From UTCFX2 sp002050125 (GTDB lineage: Bacteria; Chloroflexota; Anaerolineae; Anaerolineales; UBA4823): a stretch of 64,000 nt of DNA. Each line of letters starts with the position of its first letter. Position 1 is the stretch's first letter. The notes under the pieces are model-generated. The model searched no databases, was not told the origin of the DNA, and worked only from the letters and a program-made list of their open reading frames with translations. The stretch is from positions 2,666,001 to 2,730,000 of the forward strand of contig JAOSJQ010000001.1 in the NCBI GenBank assembly GCA_027494035.1, in the 5' to 3' direction. Below are positions 17,376 through 28,328 of this stretch, piece after piece. A program made the translations under genes and the position numbers.

Positions 17376-17579
17376 ATGAACGAACCTGAAAAAGCCTCCC
17401 AGAATGCGCCGCTGCATTCGCTGGAGCCGTTTCCCCAGGTGAACACCTACCCCAAGGGCTGGCTGGTCGACTCGATCCCGACCCCCGGCGCGGCGCGCAC
17501 GCGCGTGAGCGAACCGCTGCCCGCCTGGTTCGAGCCGTTCAGCGAGCCGAACACCTATCCGAAAGGCTGGAGCGGCTAA
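17376..17579 (+). CDS. Small repeat protein in the leucine operon (unknown function)
   Basis: A 67-aa protein with two nearly identical 13-residue repeats, EPFPQVNTYPKGW (17-29) and EPFSEPNTYPKGW (53-65), joined by a Pro/Arg-rich linker. The ATG at 17376 has a strong AAAGGAG, and the stop lies 4 nt before leuC. The two repeats use different codons for the same Thr-Tyr-Pro-Lys-Gly-Trp core (three synonymous differences), which points to selection on the protein. No signal peptide, cysteine or known motif is present. I do not recognise a family. Its place between leuA and leuC suggests a role in leucine synthesis, perhaps as a small partner of isopropylmalate isomerase or synthase, but this is inference. 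Confidence 0.75.
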   Translation: MNEPEKASQNAPLHSLEPFPQVNTYPKGWLVDSIPTPGAARTRVSEPLPAWFEPFSEPNTYPKGWSG

Positions 17580-17583
17580 CCCA

Positions 17584-18983
17584 ATGCCAAAGACGCTTTT
17601 CGAGAAGATTTGGGAACGACACGTCGTCGTTCAGCAGCCCGGAGCGCCGGCGGTGCTGTACATCGACCTGCACCTGGTGCACGAGGTGACCTCGCCGCAG
17701 GCGTTCCACGGGCTGCGCGCCCGCGGTCTGCGCGTCCGCCGCCCCGAACGCACGGTGGCAACCGCCGACCACAGCACCCCGACCCACGACCGTTCGCTGC
17801 CCTTTAGCGACGCCCAGGCGCAGCGCCAGGTGCAGATGCTGGAGGACAACTGCCGCGAATTCGGCATCCAGCTCTACGGGATGGACCACCCTCAGCGCGG
17901 CATCGTGCATGTGATCGGTCCCGAACTCGGGCTGACCCAGCCCGGCATGACGATCGTGTGCGGCGACAGCCACACCGCCACCCACGGCGCGTTCGGCGCG
18001 CTGGCGTTTGGGATCGGCACCAGCGAGGTCGAGCACGTGCTGGCGACCCAGTGCCTGCTGCAAAACAAGCCGCACACCTGCCGCGTGCAGTTCGACGGAC
18101 GGCTCGCCGCCGGCGTGACCGCCAAAGACCTGATCCTGGCGCTGATCGCCCAGATCGGGGTGGGCGGCGGCGCCGGGTACGTGTTCGAGTACGCCGGTCC
18201 GGCGATCGAGGCGCTCGACATGGAAGCGCGCATGACGCTGTGCAACATGTCGATCGAGGGCGGGGCGCGCGCGGGGATGATCGCCCCCGACGCGGCTACC
18301 TTTGAATACCTGAGCGGCAAACACTACGCTCCGCAGGGCGCCGCCTGGGAGGCCGCGCTCGCCTGCTGGCGCGGACTTGTCAGCGACCCGGGCGCGCAAT
18401 ACGACAAAACCGTGACGCTGGACGCCTCCAAACTCGAACCGATGATCACTTACGGCACCAACCCGGGGATGGGGATGCCGGTGAGCGGGCGCGTGCCCGA
18501 CCCGCGCGCCGCCGCCGACGCGCGCGAGCGCGCCGCGCTCGAAAAGGCGCTGGCTTACATGGGTTTGCAACCCGGCGAGCCGTTGCTCGGACGCCCGATC
18601 GACGTGGTCTTTCTGGGAAGCTGCACCAACGGGCGCATCTCCGACCTGCGGGCGGCGGCGGGCGTGCTGCGCGGGCGCAAAGTGGCGCCCAACGTGCGCA
18701 TGCTGGTGGTGCCGGGCAGCGGCGCGGTGCGCCGTCAGGCGGAGGCGGAAGGGCCGACCGCGTCTTCCGCGCAGCCGGGGCGGAGTGGCGCGAAGCCGGC
18801 TGCTCGATGTGCATCGCCATGAACGGCGACCAGCTCGAACCCGGGCAGACCGCCGTGAGCACCAGCAATCGCAATTTCGAAGGTCGCCAGGGACCTGGCG
18901 GACGCACCTTCTTAGCCAGCCCGCTGACTGCGGCTGCCAGCGCGATCCGCGGGGCGGTTGCTGACGCGCGCGCGCTTGTGTGA
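17584..18983 (+). CDS. leuC: 3-isopropylmalate dehydratase large subunit (single-base frameshift)
   Basis: The [4Fe-4S] subunit of isopropylmalate isomerase. In this pathway it also acts on citramalate. TADHSTPTHDR, CGDSHTATHGAFGALAFGIGT and FLGSCTNGRISDLR are intact. After GSGAVRRQAEAEG (about 18750) the frame is lost: one missing base near 18751-18754 would restore LDRVFRAAGAEWREAGCSMCIAMN, which carries the last two cluster cysteines, followed by GRTFLASP and the stop at 18981-18983. The conserved downstream reading frame argues for an assembly error or very recent mutation. leuD follows after 10 nt. Confidence 0.92.
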
Positions 18984-18993
18984 GTGAGAGACT

Positions 18994-19599
18994 ATGGCAT
19001 CTTTCGATCATCTCGATTCAACCGTATACGTGCTGCTGGTCGATAACATCGACACCGACCAGATCATCCCCGCCCGCTTTTTGAAGGCGACCGACAAAAA
19101 CGGGATGGGCGCGGCGCTCTTCGCCGACTGGCGTTACAACGCCGACGGCAGCCCCAAACCCGATTTCGCGCTCAACCGCCCGGAACGTCAGGGCGCGCAG
19201 GTGCTGCTCGCCGGCGACAACTTTGGCTGCGGCTCGTCGCGCGAACACGCGCCCTGGGCGCTGACCGGGTTCGGGCTGCGGGCGGTGATCGCCACCTCGT
19301 TTGCGGACATCTTTCGCAACAACGCCCTCAAAAACGGGCTGCTGCCGGTGCAGGTGGACGCCGAAACCCACCGCGCGCTGGCGGAGCAGGTGAGCGCCGA
19401 CCCGCAGATGCGGGTCGCAATCGACCTGGCGGCGCAGACGCTGCGCCTGCCGGACGGGCAGACGGCGCATTTCCCCATCGAACCGTTTGCCAAAACCTGT
19501 CTGCTGCAGGGGGTGGACGAACTGGGGTACATCCAGAGCTTCGCGGCTGAGATCGAAGCTTTCGAGAACCGCATCGATATTTGCGATCCACCCGGGTAG
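18994..19599 (+). CDS. leuD: 3-isopropylmalate dehydratase small subunit
   Basis: A 201-aa small subunit that completes the isopropylmalate isomerase active site with LeuC. The hallmark NIDTDQIIPARFLK (about residues 16-29) and the swivel-domain loop GDNFGCGSSREHAPWAL are clear, as is the FADIFRNNALKNGLLP block. It sits 10 nt downstream of leuC. The length matches the bacterial 200-residue type. No anomalies were seen. Confidence 0.95.
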   Translation: MASFDHLDSTVYVLLVDNIDTDQIIPARFLKATDKNGMGAALFADWRYNADGSPKPDFALNRPERQGAQVLLAGDNFGCGSSREHAPWALTGFGLRAVIATSFADIFRNNALKNGLLPVQVDAETHRALAEQVSADPQMRVAIDLAAQTLRLPDGQTAHFPIEPFAKTCLLQGVDELGYIQSFAAEIEAFENRIDICDPPG

Positions 19600-19699
19600 G
19601 CTGGTGTTTGGGTGGATTACGAAAGCCCGCCAGCCCGCCCGCAGCGGCGCTGGCGCTTTCAATTATCCGTATCTATCCGTATCAAGGAAGAAGGAAGCA

Positions 19700-21264
<1,565 letters not shown>

Positions 21265-21268
<4 letters not shown>

Positions 21269-22368
21269 CGGACAATACAAGCCCTCACCCCAACGCGGCG
21301 GGCGCGCCCGCCCGGCGGATCGTCTTGCTGCCCGGCGATGGGATCGGTCCCGAGGTCACCGCGGCAGCGGCAGCCGTGCTGGAAGCGGCGGGCAGGGGCG
21401 CCGGGCTGCGCTTTGCGTTCGAGACGCACCTGGCGGGCGGCTGTTCGATCGACCGTTACGGGAGCGCGCTGACCGACGAAGCCCTGGACGCCTGTCTGCG
21501 GGCGGAGGCGGTGTTTTTGGGCGCGGTCGGCGGTCCGCAGTGGGACGACCCGCTGGCGGAAGTGCGCCCCGAACAGGGGCTGCTGCGGCTGCGCAAGGCG
21601 CTGGGCGTTTTCGCCAACCTGCGCCCGGTGCGGCTGCACCCCGCGCTGCTCGACGCCTCGCCGCTGCGCCCCGAACGGCTGCACGGGGTGGACCTGCTGG
21701 TGGTGCGCGAACTGACCGGCGGGCTGTACTTTGGCGAACCCAAGGGGCGGCGCACGGTGGACGGTCGGCGCGCCGCGGTGGACACCATGAGCTACGTCGA
21801 TTACGAGGTGCGGCGGGTGGTAGAGCTGGCGTTCCGCCTGGCGCAGACCCGCCGCGGCAAGCTCGCCTCGGTGGACAAAGCCAACGTGCTCGAGACTTCG
21901 CGGCTGTGGCGTCAGGTGGCGCTCGAGACCGCCGCCGACTTCCCCGACGTGGAGCTCGAACACGTGCTGGTGGACACCGCCGCGATGCGGCTGGTCAACC
22001 ACCCGGCGGCGTTCGACGTGCTCGTGACCGAGAACACCTTTGGCGACATCCTGACCGACGAGGCGTCGGTGCTGTGCGGCTCGATGGGGCTGCTGCCCTC
22101 GGCGTCGCTGGGCGAGGGGGGACCGGGGCTGTACGAACCGATCCACGGGTCGGCGCCGGACATCGCCGGGCAGGGGATCGCCAACCCGATCGGGGCGATT
22201 CTGAGCGCGGCGCTGCTGCTGCGGCACTCGCTGGCGCAGGAGGACGCCGCGCGGCGGGTCGAAGAGGCGGTCTGGGGGGCGCTGGCGGCGGGCGCGCGCA
22301 CGCGCGACCTGGGCGGGGCGTTCTCCACCGACGCGATGACCGCCGCGGTGCTGGAACGGCTGGAATAA
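21265..22368 (+). CDS. leuB: 3-isopropylmalate dehydrogenase
   Basis: A 367-aa NAD-dependent beta-decarboxylating dehydrogenase of leucine synthesis, also able to serve the citramalate route. LLPGDGIGPEVT lies near the N-terminus, then GAVGGPQWDD, RELTGGLYFGEPKGR, SVDKANVLETSRLWR, the cofactor/metal region TENTFGDILTDEAS and EPIHGSAPDIAGQGIANP. The start is taken as GTG at 21265, overlapping the cimA stop (GTGA), because no ATG fits before the conserved GDGIGPE. The first 16 residues are poorly conserved, as expected. The gene is complete. Confidence 0.93.
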
Positions 22369-22402
22369 ATCAAAGGAACGAAGCAAATGAGGATGGGCTG
22401 AA

Positions 22403-23242
22403 TTGGCTGAGCAAATGCAGGTAGCTTTTCAAGGCGAACACGGGGCGTATTCCGAGGCGGCGGCGCTGGAGCACTTCGGCGCAAACGTGCGCACCGTGCC
22501 GTGCGAATCGTTCGAGGCGGTGTTCGAAAAGATCGAGAACGGCGAAGCCGCACGCGGGCTGGTGCCGATCGAGAACTCGCTGGCGGGCAGCATCCACCGC
22601 AACTATGACCTGCTTATGCGCCACACGCTGAGCATCGTGGGCGAGCGCTTTTTGCGCGTGCGCCACTGTCTGATCGGGCTGCCGGGCGCGCCGCTGGCGG
22701 CGATCCGCACGGTGGCGAGCCACCCGCAAGCGCTGGCGCAGTGCGAGGGCTTTCTGCGGGAGCTGAACGTGCGCAGCCGCGCGGCTTACGACACCGCCGG
22801 CAGCGTCAAGCAGCTCAAGGAGAGCGGCGACCCGACCAGCGCGGCGATCGCCTCGCGCCACGCGGCGCAGGTGTATGGGCTGGAGGTGCTGGCGGAGGGG
22901 ATCGAGGACGACCCGGCGAATTACACGCGCTTTCTGGCGATCGCCCAGGAGCCGGTCTCGCCGCAGGGCGACGCCAAGACTTCGATCGTGTTCACGCTGG
23001 ACAACCAGGCGGGGGCGATGTTCAAGGCGCTGAGCGTGTTTGCGCTGCGCGACATCGACCTGACCAAGCTCGAATCGCGCCCGCTGGTGGGCAAGCTGTG
23101 GGAGTACCTGTTTTACATTGATTTCGGGCTGGCGCAGAGCGATCCGCGCGCCCAGCATGCGCTGGAGAACCTGGGCGAGTTTGCGCCCATGCTGCGCGTG
23201 CTGGGGACCTACCCGCGCCACCGCCCGCTGGTGGAGGCGTAG
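22403..23242 (+). CDS. pheA: Prephenate dehydratase
   Basis: A 279-aa monofunctional prephenate dehydratase, giving phenylpyruvate for phenylalanine synthesis. Substrate-domain motifs are QGEHGAYSEAAAL, PIENSLAGSIHRNYDLL and DTAGSVKQL; the C-terminal ACT domain (from about residue 190: KTSIVFTLDNQAGAMFKALSVF, with LESRPLVGKLWEYLFYIDF) is expected to bind phenylalanine. The start is TTG at 22403, 34 nt after leuB; a later ATG (MQV) is possible. It closes the operon. A weak hairpin with a T run at about 23255-23277 may terminate transcription. Confidence 0.92.
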   Translation: MAEQMQVAFQGEHGAYSEAAALEHFGANVRTVPCESFEAVFEKIENGEAARGLVPIENSLAGSIHRNYDLLMRHTLSIVGERFLRVRHCLIGLPGAPLAAIRTVASHPQALAQCEGFLRELNVRSRAAYDTAGSVKQLKESGDPTSAAIASRHAAQVYGLEVLAEGIEDDPANYTRFLAIAQEPVSPQGDAKTSIVFTLDNQAGAMFKALSVFALRDIDLTKLESRPLVGKLWEYLFYIDFGLAQSDPRAQHALENLGEFAPMLRVLGTYPRHRPLVEA

Positions 23243-23366
23243 CGCGGACGCGGCGAGCGCTCCCCCGCTTTTTTCAACATTCTCCTCGACTAAGGTATTG
23301 ATTTAATCTATTTTTGTGGTATCACTTAAGGTAGGGATTCGCCCATGGTATATGTATTGAATCCAA

Positions 23367-24855
23367 ATGAAACTAAAAACACTTTTGCACCGGCTTAAAT
23401 TACGCATTCTTTCGACCTCCATCAGCCTCAGGGTGATCGTAAGCCTGGGCGTCTCTCTCCCCGTTCTGATTTTGTTCACACTCCTTTTATTTTTCCATTA
23501 TAGGCAGGAATACCGCCTGCTCGAAGAGCAGCAGCGTTTTTCAGCCACCCAATTGGGCTCGGTGTTGTCTCACAGCCTATCGCACAGCCTGCGCACCAAA
23601 GACGCCAGCGGGTTGATTGCCACCCTGTCCAAAATAGGCGATTCCGACAATGTGACCGGGATCCTGATCATCGGCAAAAGCGGCGATATTCTGTTCGCGA
23701 ATGACATGAATATGAGGAAACTCGATATTTCGACATCCAATGAGGGCTGCCGCGATTGCCACATATCCCAATCCATTGACCGGCCGCGCACGCTGGAGTT
23801 GGGCAGTGATGATCAGGTCATGCGCATTGTCACCCCGATCAACAACAGCCCCGAGTGTTTTCAGTGCCATTCACCCGATACCCCTATCATGGGCGTCCTG
23901 GTCCTGGACGTTTCGCTGGAAGAACTGCACGCCATGACACTTCACAACCTGAAACGCGATATCGGCGTATCCATGTTGGCTATTATTTTCCTAACCATCG
24001 GCACCGTACTGCTGGTTCATCTCCTCGTCGTCCGGCGCATCGAAGTGTTTCGAACGCCCATGTCCGCATACGCGGCGGGCGACTTTAGCGCCCGCATCCC
24101 TGCAAGAAGCACACTCAAAGATGAGATCAGCGAACTCGCCAGCACTTTTAACCAGATGGCTGATGAGATCAGCTTGCAGGCGCAGAGGCAGGAAGATCGA
24201 TACCAACTGCAGCAGAGCGCGATCATCCAGGAACGGGAAAGAATCGGGCGAGAGCTGCACGATGGTCTGGCGCAGGTGCTGGGATACGTAGCCACGAAAA
24301 CGATGGCTGTGCGCCTGATGTTGAAAAAAAGCAGCCTGGAAGACGCAGACAAGAACCTGCTTCAGCTTGAAGATTCAGCCCGCGGTCTGTTGGCGGATAT
24401 GCGCGTGGATATTCTTGGGTTAAAAAATGCCAGTCAGGTTAATTCGGATTTGGTCGGCGTCCTGCGAGACTATTTGCAGCGTTACAACGTGCTCAGCGAG
24501 CGCAAGGTCGAGTTTGAGTTGCCTCCAGATGGCGAGATCACGCTCGACCCGGTGATTGTGCTGCAGTTAACGCGCATCGCTCAAGAAGCGTTGGTCAATG
24601 TGCGCAAACACGCCAACGCAACCCAAGTCCACCTCAACCTTAAAACGGATGGCGTGGCTTTGACGTTAGAAGTCAAAGACAATGGCTGCGGCTTCGATGC
24701 GGCAACTGCATTGAACAGCCAGGCGGGTCGCTTCGGCTTGAGTACGATGCAAGAACGCGCTAAAGAGATCGGCGCTGAGTTGACCATTCACTCGAAACCC
24801 GGCATGGGGACCCAGCGTACTGGTGCGCCTGACGCCCGATTACAGGAGCCTTTAA
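23367..24855 (+). CDS. NarX-like histidine kinase with two c-type haem motifs (frameshift near the 3' end)
   Basis: A membrane sensor kinase. It has a first membrane segment (about 22-43), an extracytoplasmic domain with two haem c attachment motifs, C128-RDC-H132 and C164-FQC-H168, a second membrane segment (about 200-220), a HAMP linker, then a HisKA_3 domain with ERERIGRELHDG (phospho-acceptor H298) and an ATPase domain (N box QEALVNVRKHA, G boxes DNGCGFD and GRFGLSTMQERA). Near 24813 the frame runs into the regulator gene; removing one base would give VLVRLTPDYRSL and a stop at 24853-24855, overlapping the regulator ATG by 1 nt (TAATG). I therefore read two genes. The haems suggest redox or ligand sensing. 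Confidence 0.85.
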
Positions 24856-25493
24856 TGAGAGTTCTGATTGCCGACGACCACGCCCTCTTCAGAGATGGGA
24901 TCATCAGTCTGCTCACGGCAGCCGATCATCAAGTTATCGGTCAGGCGGGTGATGGCGATGAAGCCGTGAAAGCCGCGATTGAACTCAAGCCCGACCTGGT
25001 GTTGATGGATATCGACATGCCCGGTTTGGACGGCTTGGAAGCTCTCAAAAAGATCAAAGAGCACAACCCCCTCGTACGCGTGGTTATGCTGACCGTTTCC
25101 GATAACGACGAATACATCGTAGCCGCGATAAAAACGGGCGCTAATGGTTATCTCTTGAAAGATCTGTCTTCCAAGGACTTTCTTGAGTGCATTCAAGAAC
25201 TAGAGCAAGGCAACCTGGCAGTGACCCGCAAGACGGCAACCCAGTTGATCTCGCGCTTCCAAAACCTGCTCCAAGAGTGTGACAGCGAGAAAGAAGTGTT
25301 GACAGCCAGGGAAGTGGAAATTCTTGAACTGGTCGGCAATGGTTCTACAACCGGTGAAATCGCCAAGACGCTCTATATCAGCGAGAATACGGTCAAATAC
25401 CACGTTCGCAACATCTTACAAAAGCTCCACGCCAGCAATCGCGCAGAAGCCATCTCGCGCGCAGTCCAAAAAGGGTTGATCGAAGCGGGGTAA
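24855..25493 (+). CDS. NarL/FixJ-family response regulator
   Basis: A 212-aa regulator with an N-terminal receiver domain (RVLIADDHALFRDGI, phospho-acceptor D52 in LVLMDIDMP, conserved Lys in GYLLKD) and a C-terminal LuxR-type helix-turn-helix (LTAREVEILELVGNG, then TTGEIAKTLYISENTVKYHVRNI). In the sequence as given it is in frame with the upstream kinase, but it has its own ATG and full normal length. It is probably the partner of the haem kinase. The next gene encodes a haem protein whose upstream region has two direct repeats, so that gene is the obvious candidate target. Confidence 0.9.
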   Translation: MRVLIADDHALFRDGIISLLTAADHQVIGQAGDGDEAVKAAIELKPDLVLMDIDMPGLDGLEALKKIKEHNPLVRVVMLTVSDNDEYIVAAIKTGANGYLLKDLSSKDFLECIQELEQGNLAVTRKTATQLISRFQNLLQECDSEKEVLTAREVEILELVGNGSTTGEIAKTLYISENTVKYHVRNILQKLHASNRAEAISRAVQKGLIEAG

Positions 25494-25569
25494 CCTCCGC
25501 AACCCAGATTTTGGGGCGGTGTTGGGGCTCAAGTTTGTTTTTTCCCTCACTCGTTTGAAAAAAACATAG

Positions 25570-25653
25570 CCTACCCGAATGGGTGGGAACGGTCATTTTT
25601 TACCTACCCGAACGCAGTTGATAATTTATTCGATGGGATGTGGAATCCCATCG
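25570..25653 (+). promoter_or_regulatory. Regulatory region of the cytochrome gene
   Basis: CCTACCCGAA occurs twice in direct orientation, at 25570-25579 and 25603-25612, 33 nt apart (about three helical turns). Then a possible -35 (TTGATA, 25618-25623) and -10 (TGGAAT, 25641-25646) with 17-nt spacing, the latter inside a perfect inverted repeat CGATGGGAT / ATCCCATCG (25631-25639 and 25645-25653). The repeats are candidate sites for the adjacent NarL-type regulator; no protein is proven to bind. Confidence 0.4.
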
Positions 25654-25739
25654 CGAATTTCGCTATGATGGTATTGAGAGCGCCCCATCGTGGGAAGCGC
25701 TTCCGTGCTTCTGTGAAAACTTTGAAAGGAGAATGTAAC

Positions 25740-27175
25740 GTGAAAACCTATTTGAAGATCATATGTTTAGTGACGGTGCTAGCCTTTGTGATTGGGGCGT
25801 GCAGCCCAGCAGCCGCTCCTCCCCAAGAACCGGCTCCGGTGGTGGACTTGCCAACCATAGAACAGGCTGCGGCTGAGCCGGTCGAACAGGCTGCGGCTGA
25901 GCCGGTCGAACAGGCTGCGGCTGAACCGCCAGAACAGATTGTAGCTGAGCCGCCGATAGTCGAGGTAAAATCGCCGTCTGTAGGACCGACAAAAGCCCCC
26001 CGACTTTAAAGACAGGCGCCATAGCAAATTTTCCCCCTCTCGTCCTAACCGCCAGTAAGGTCGATCAGCTTCCCAAAATCGATGGGAAGGCGGATGACCC
26101 GGAATGGAAGTCTGCTCCGCAGCTCAAGCTGGGCGTATTGACTATGAAGGCGGTTTATACCGATGAGGACATCGCCTTCTTGATGAGTTGGACCCACAGG
26201 ATGCCAAAGATTAATAGCCAGAACAACTGGATCTTTGACGCCAAAACCGGCAATTGGATTGCCTCGGATGGCGCACGCCCTCAGTGGTTTGTTATGGCGT
26301 TTAACATGACCGGGGATGTCGATACCGAGGGATGCTATGCTTTTTGCCACGAAGATCCTCCAGGTTCGGGAATCTACCATCACCAAACTGGCGGAGAATC
26401 CGAGTACGTGGACGCCTGGATCATCATGGCAAAACATGGCTATGGTAAAGAAAATCACGATTCCGGATGGCTATTAGGGGTAGACGGCGTGTCCCAAGAT
26501 GGCGACGTTGTTATTGACACGCGCAGCACCATTGATTCGAACATGATTGTCGCTGGTGATGTTACATTTTTTGGCTATGCCGAAGATAGCGTGATCGATT
26601 CTCCTGCAGACCCGAAATATGGCCTACGGAACTCACCACGTGACCAATTTTGTAAGAAGTGTCATGAAGATAAGAATTTAGACCCCAAAGACCCAGTATC
26701 TGTGGATTACACTCATGGCGACTTGGGCGAACCAGGATATATTGCTAACTGGAATGAGTCCTACAGTGCGCCTGTCTATATGCAGACCGAACCCGAAAAT
26801 TACGCCGATGCGATGGTTCTGACGCAAGCAGAGGTCGACAGCGGTGCAGCAGTCAGGGTTGACGGCTTGAGCAATGATCAGATTGCTGAGTACTGGGCAA
26901 ATTACGAGAAAGTCAATGGGGTTGTCCCTCAACTTGTTCTTCAGAAGCCGACTGGCAGCATTGGCGATGTGTATGTAGCTGCGAATTGGAAGGATGGTAA
27001 ATGGACCGTCGAACTGACCCGTAAATTGAACACGAACACTGACGACGATGTCCAGTTTACTGATCTAAACCGGGATTATCCCTTCGGGATGAGTTTGTGG
27101 GATCACACTTTGAAAGTCGATTACCTCACGCCATTTTTCCGAGAAGTGGGCACGCTCTTGAGGTTCCAGCAATAG
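25740..27175 (+). CDS. Ethylbenzene-dehydrogenase-like haem lipoprotein (single-base frameshift)
   Basis: A secreted haem protein. The GTG start at 25740 follows AAAGGAG. A lipoprotein signal ends at IGAC (about residue 21), then a Pro/Glu/Ala linker with three EQAAAEPVEQ-like repeats. The frame stops at TAA in 26005-26010; adding one C to the C run before GACTTTAAAGAC (about 25994) restores continuous coding through LPKIDGKADDPEW to the stop at 27175. The body resembles the EB_dh haem-binding domain (gamma subunit of DMSO-reductase-family dehydrogenases), with haem c motifs CYAFCH (CX3CH) and CKKCH. It probably carries electrons at the outer face of the membrane and is likely controlled by the upstream two-component pair. 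Confidence 0.78.
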
Positions 27176-27955
27176 AGAACAAACTTCGTTTGGATCGCGG
27201 CGCGCTCCTGAGGTTTGAGCAGTAAAGATAGGTAATTTAACATATAAGTGCAGGGGATTACAGAAAAGGAACGGTGGAAACGCCGTTCCTTTTCGTTTTG
27301 AGCCAATTCCCCAGCCTCCCCCTCACTTTGCGCGCAGGCGGTCGATGCCCGACTGCAGGGCGGTGCGGGCGATTTCGCTCGGACCGAGCACGCCGCGCGC
27401 CCGCGCCAGCTGCAGGTACATCATCAGGCTGTTGTCCGGCACGTGCGGCAGTTCGGCGGCGGATTTGCGCTCCAGGCGCAGCGCGCCGCTGGGGCAGGTC
27501 GTCACGCACAGCCCGCAGCCGATGCAGCGCTCCCGGTCGACCGCCGCCCAGCCCTCGGCGAGCGAGATGGCGTCCATCTGGCAGCGCTCGAGGCACTCGC
27601 CGCAGCCGCTGCACAGCGCCGCCGCGCTGACGGCGTAGAAAGCGGAAGAGATCAGCCGCCCGGGCTGCGGGTGGCGCTTGACGTTGCGCAGCACCCCGCA
27701 GCAATCGCCGCAGCAGCAGCAGAAATATTGGGCGTCCTTCGAGTTGCCCGGCTGGAGCACCAGCCCGGCGCAGTTGGCGCTCTGCAAGATGTGCAGCGCC
27801 TCTTCGAGCGTGATGGCGCGCCCGCGCCCCTGGCGGATCGCCCCGTCGGCGGCGCCGTCCAGCGAGAGGCAGGTTTCGAGCGGCTTGCCGCAGCCCTCGC
27901 CCGCCAGTTGGCGCTCCTGGCGGCAAATGCACGGGGTGACCGCAAAGCGCGCGCC
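27161..27955. repeat. Direct duplication, copy 1 (795 bp)
   Basis: Nearly identical to 29195-29989 (offset 2034 nt; I saw only a handful of substitutions). It contains the last 15 nt of the cytochrome gene, a bidirectional terminator-like hairpin (AAAAGGAACGG with CCGTTCCTTTT, about 27266-27292) and the 3' 55 percent of the ferredoxin-like gene. Copy 2 is joined to the complete gene, so copy 1 is the truncated duplicate on the ferredoxin side and copy 2 is truncated on the cytochrome side. Confidence 0.9.
27323..27955 (-). pseudogene. Truncated copy of the ferredoxin-like gene
   Basis: The C-terminal 210 codons of the ferredoxin-like protein at 29357-30481, with the same CICRQE, FCCCCGDCCG, CSGCGECLERC and CIGCGLCVTTC motifs, but lacking the N-terminal winged-helix half. 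Upstream of 27956 the sequence is unrelated. The open frame continues to 28201 by chance. Both iron-sulfur sites are intact, so a short protein could be made if a start were used, but no ribosome site is seen. Confidence 0.8.
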
Positions 27956-28328
27956 GCGGATTATAATCGTCTCGACGGGAAAAACCCACGTTTGGGAGTT
28001 GTGAATAAGTGGGCTAAAACTGGGATGTGGTTTAGCGCCGGATATGCCGCGGAACCAGGAACGACAAATGACCCTTCCCTTAATCGGGGTGTTGTGGTAC
28101 GCTGGCTGTAGCGGCGAAATATGATGCAGATTATCAAAGCCGAAGTTGCCCCGGTGGACCTCAAGCTCGCCCGCATGGTGGAGATGGAGGGAACCCCGCA
28201 TGCCTGTTGCATAAATAGTGTTTACCTGATTATCCCGCTCATACCTCTCAATTCATAAGCCTGATAATTAGCTACTTCCGGCTTTCGGTTATGGTCATGG
28301 AAGTCTCTCGCACAAACGGAAGGTAAGA
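27956..28328. other. Unique sequence between the duplication and an inserted gene
   Basis: No convincing gene. A 45-codon frame at 28121-28258 begins MMQIIKAEVAPVDLKLARMV and could be the 5' remnant of a lost gene, since its later codons drift into AT-rich sequence. The base composition falls sharply from about 28210 on, at the edge of the AT-rich insert. The region ends with GGAAGG, the ribosome site of the next gene. Confidence 0.4.

Noticed and set aside
23367..25493. A true hybrid kinase-regulator protein of 708 aa
   Set aside because: The alternate frame gives a normal kinase end and the regulator keeps its own ATG with TAATG overlap, so a one-base indel is more likely.
27323..28201. 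A 292-aa ferredoxin fusion
   Set aside because: The N-terminal 80 codons come from unrelated sequence beyond the duplication breakpoint and show no coding character.
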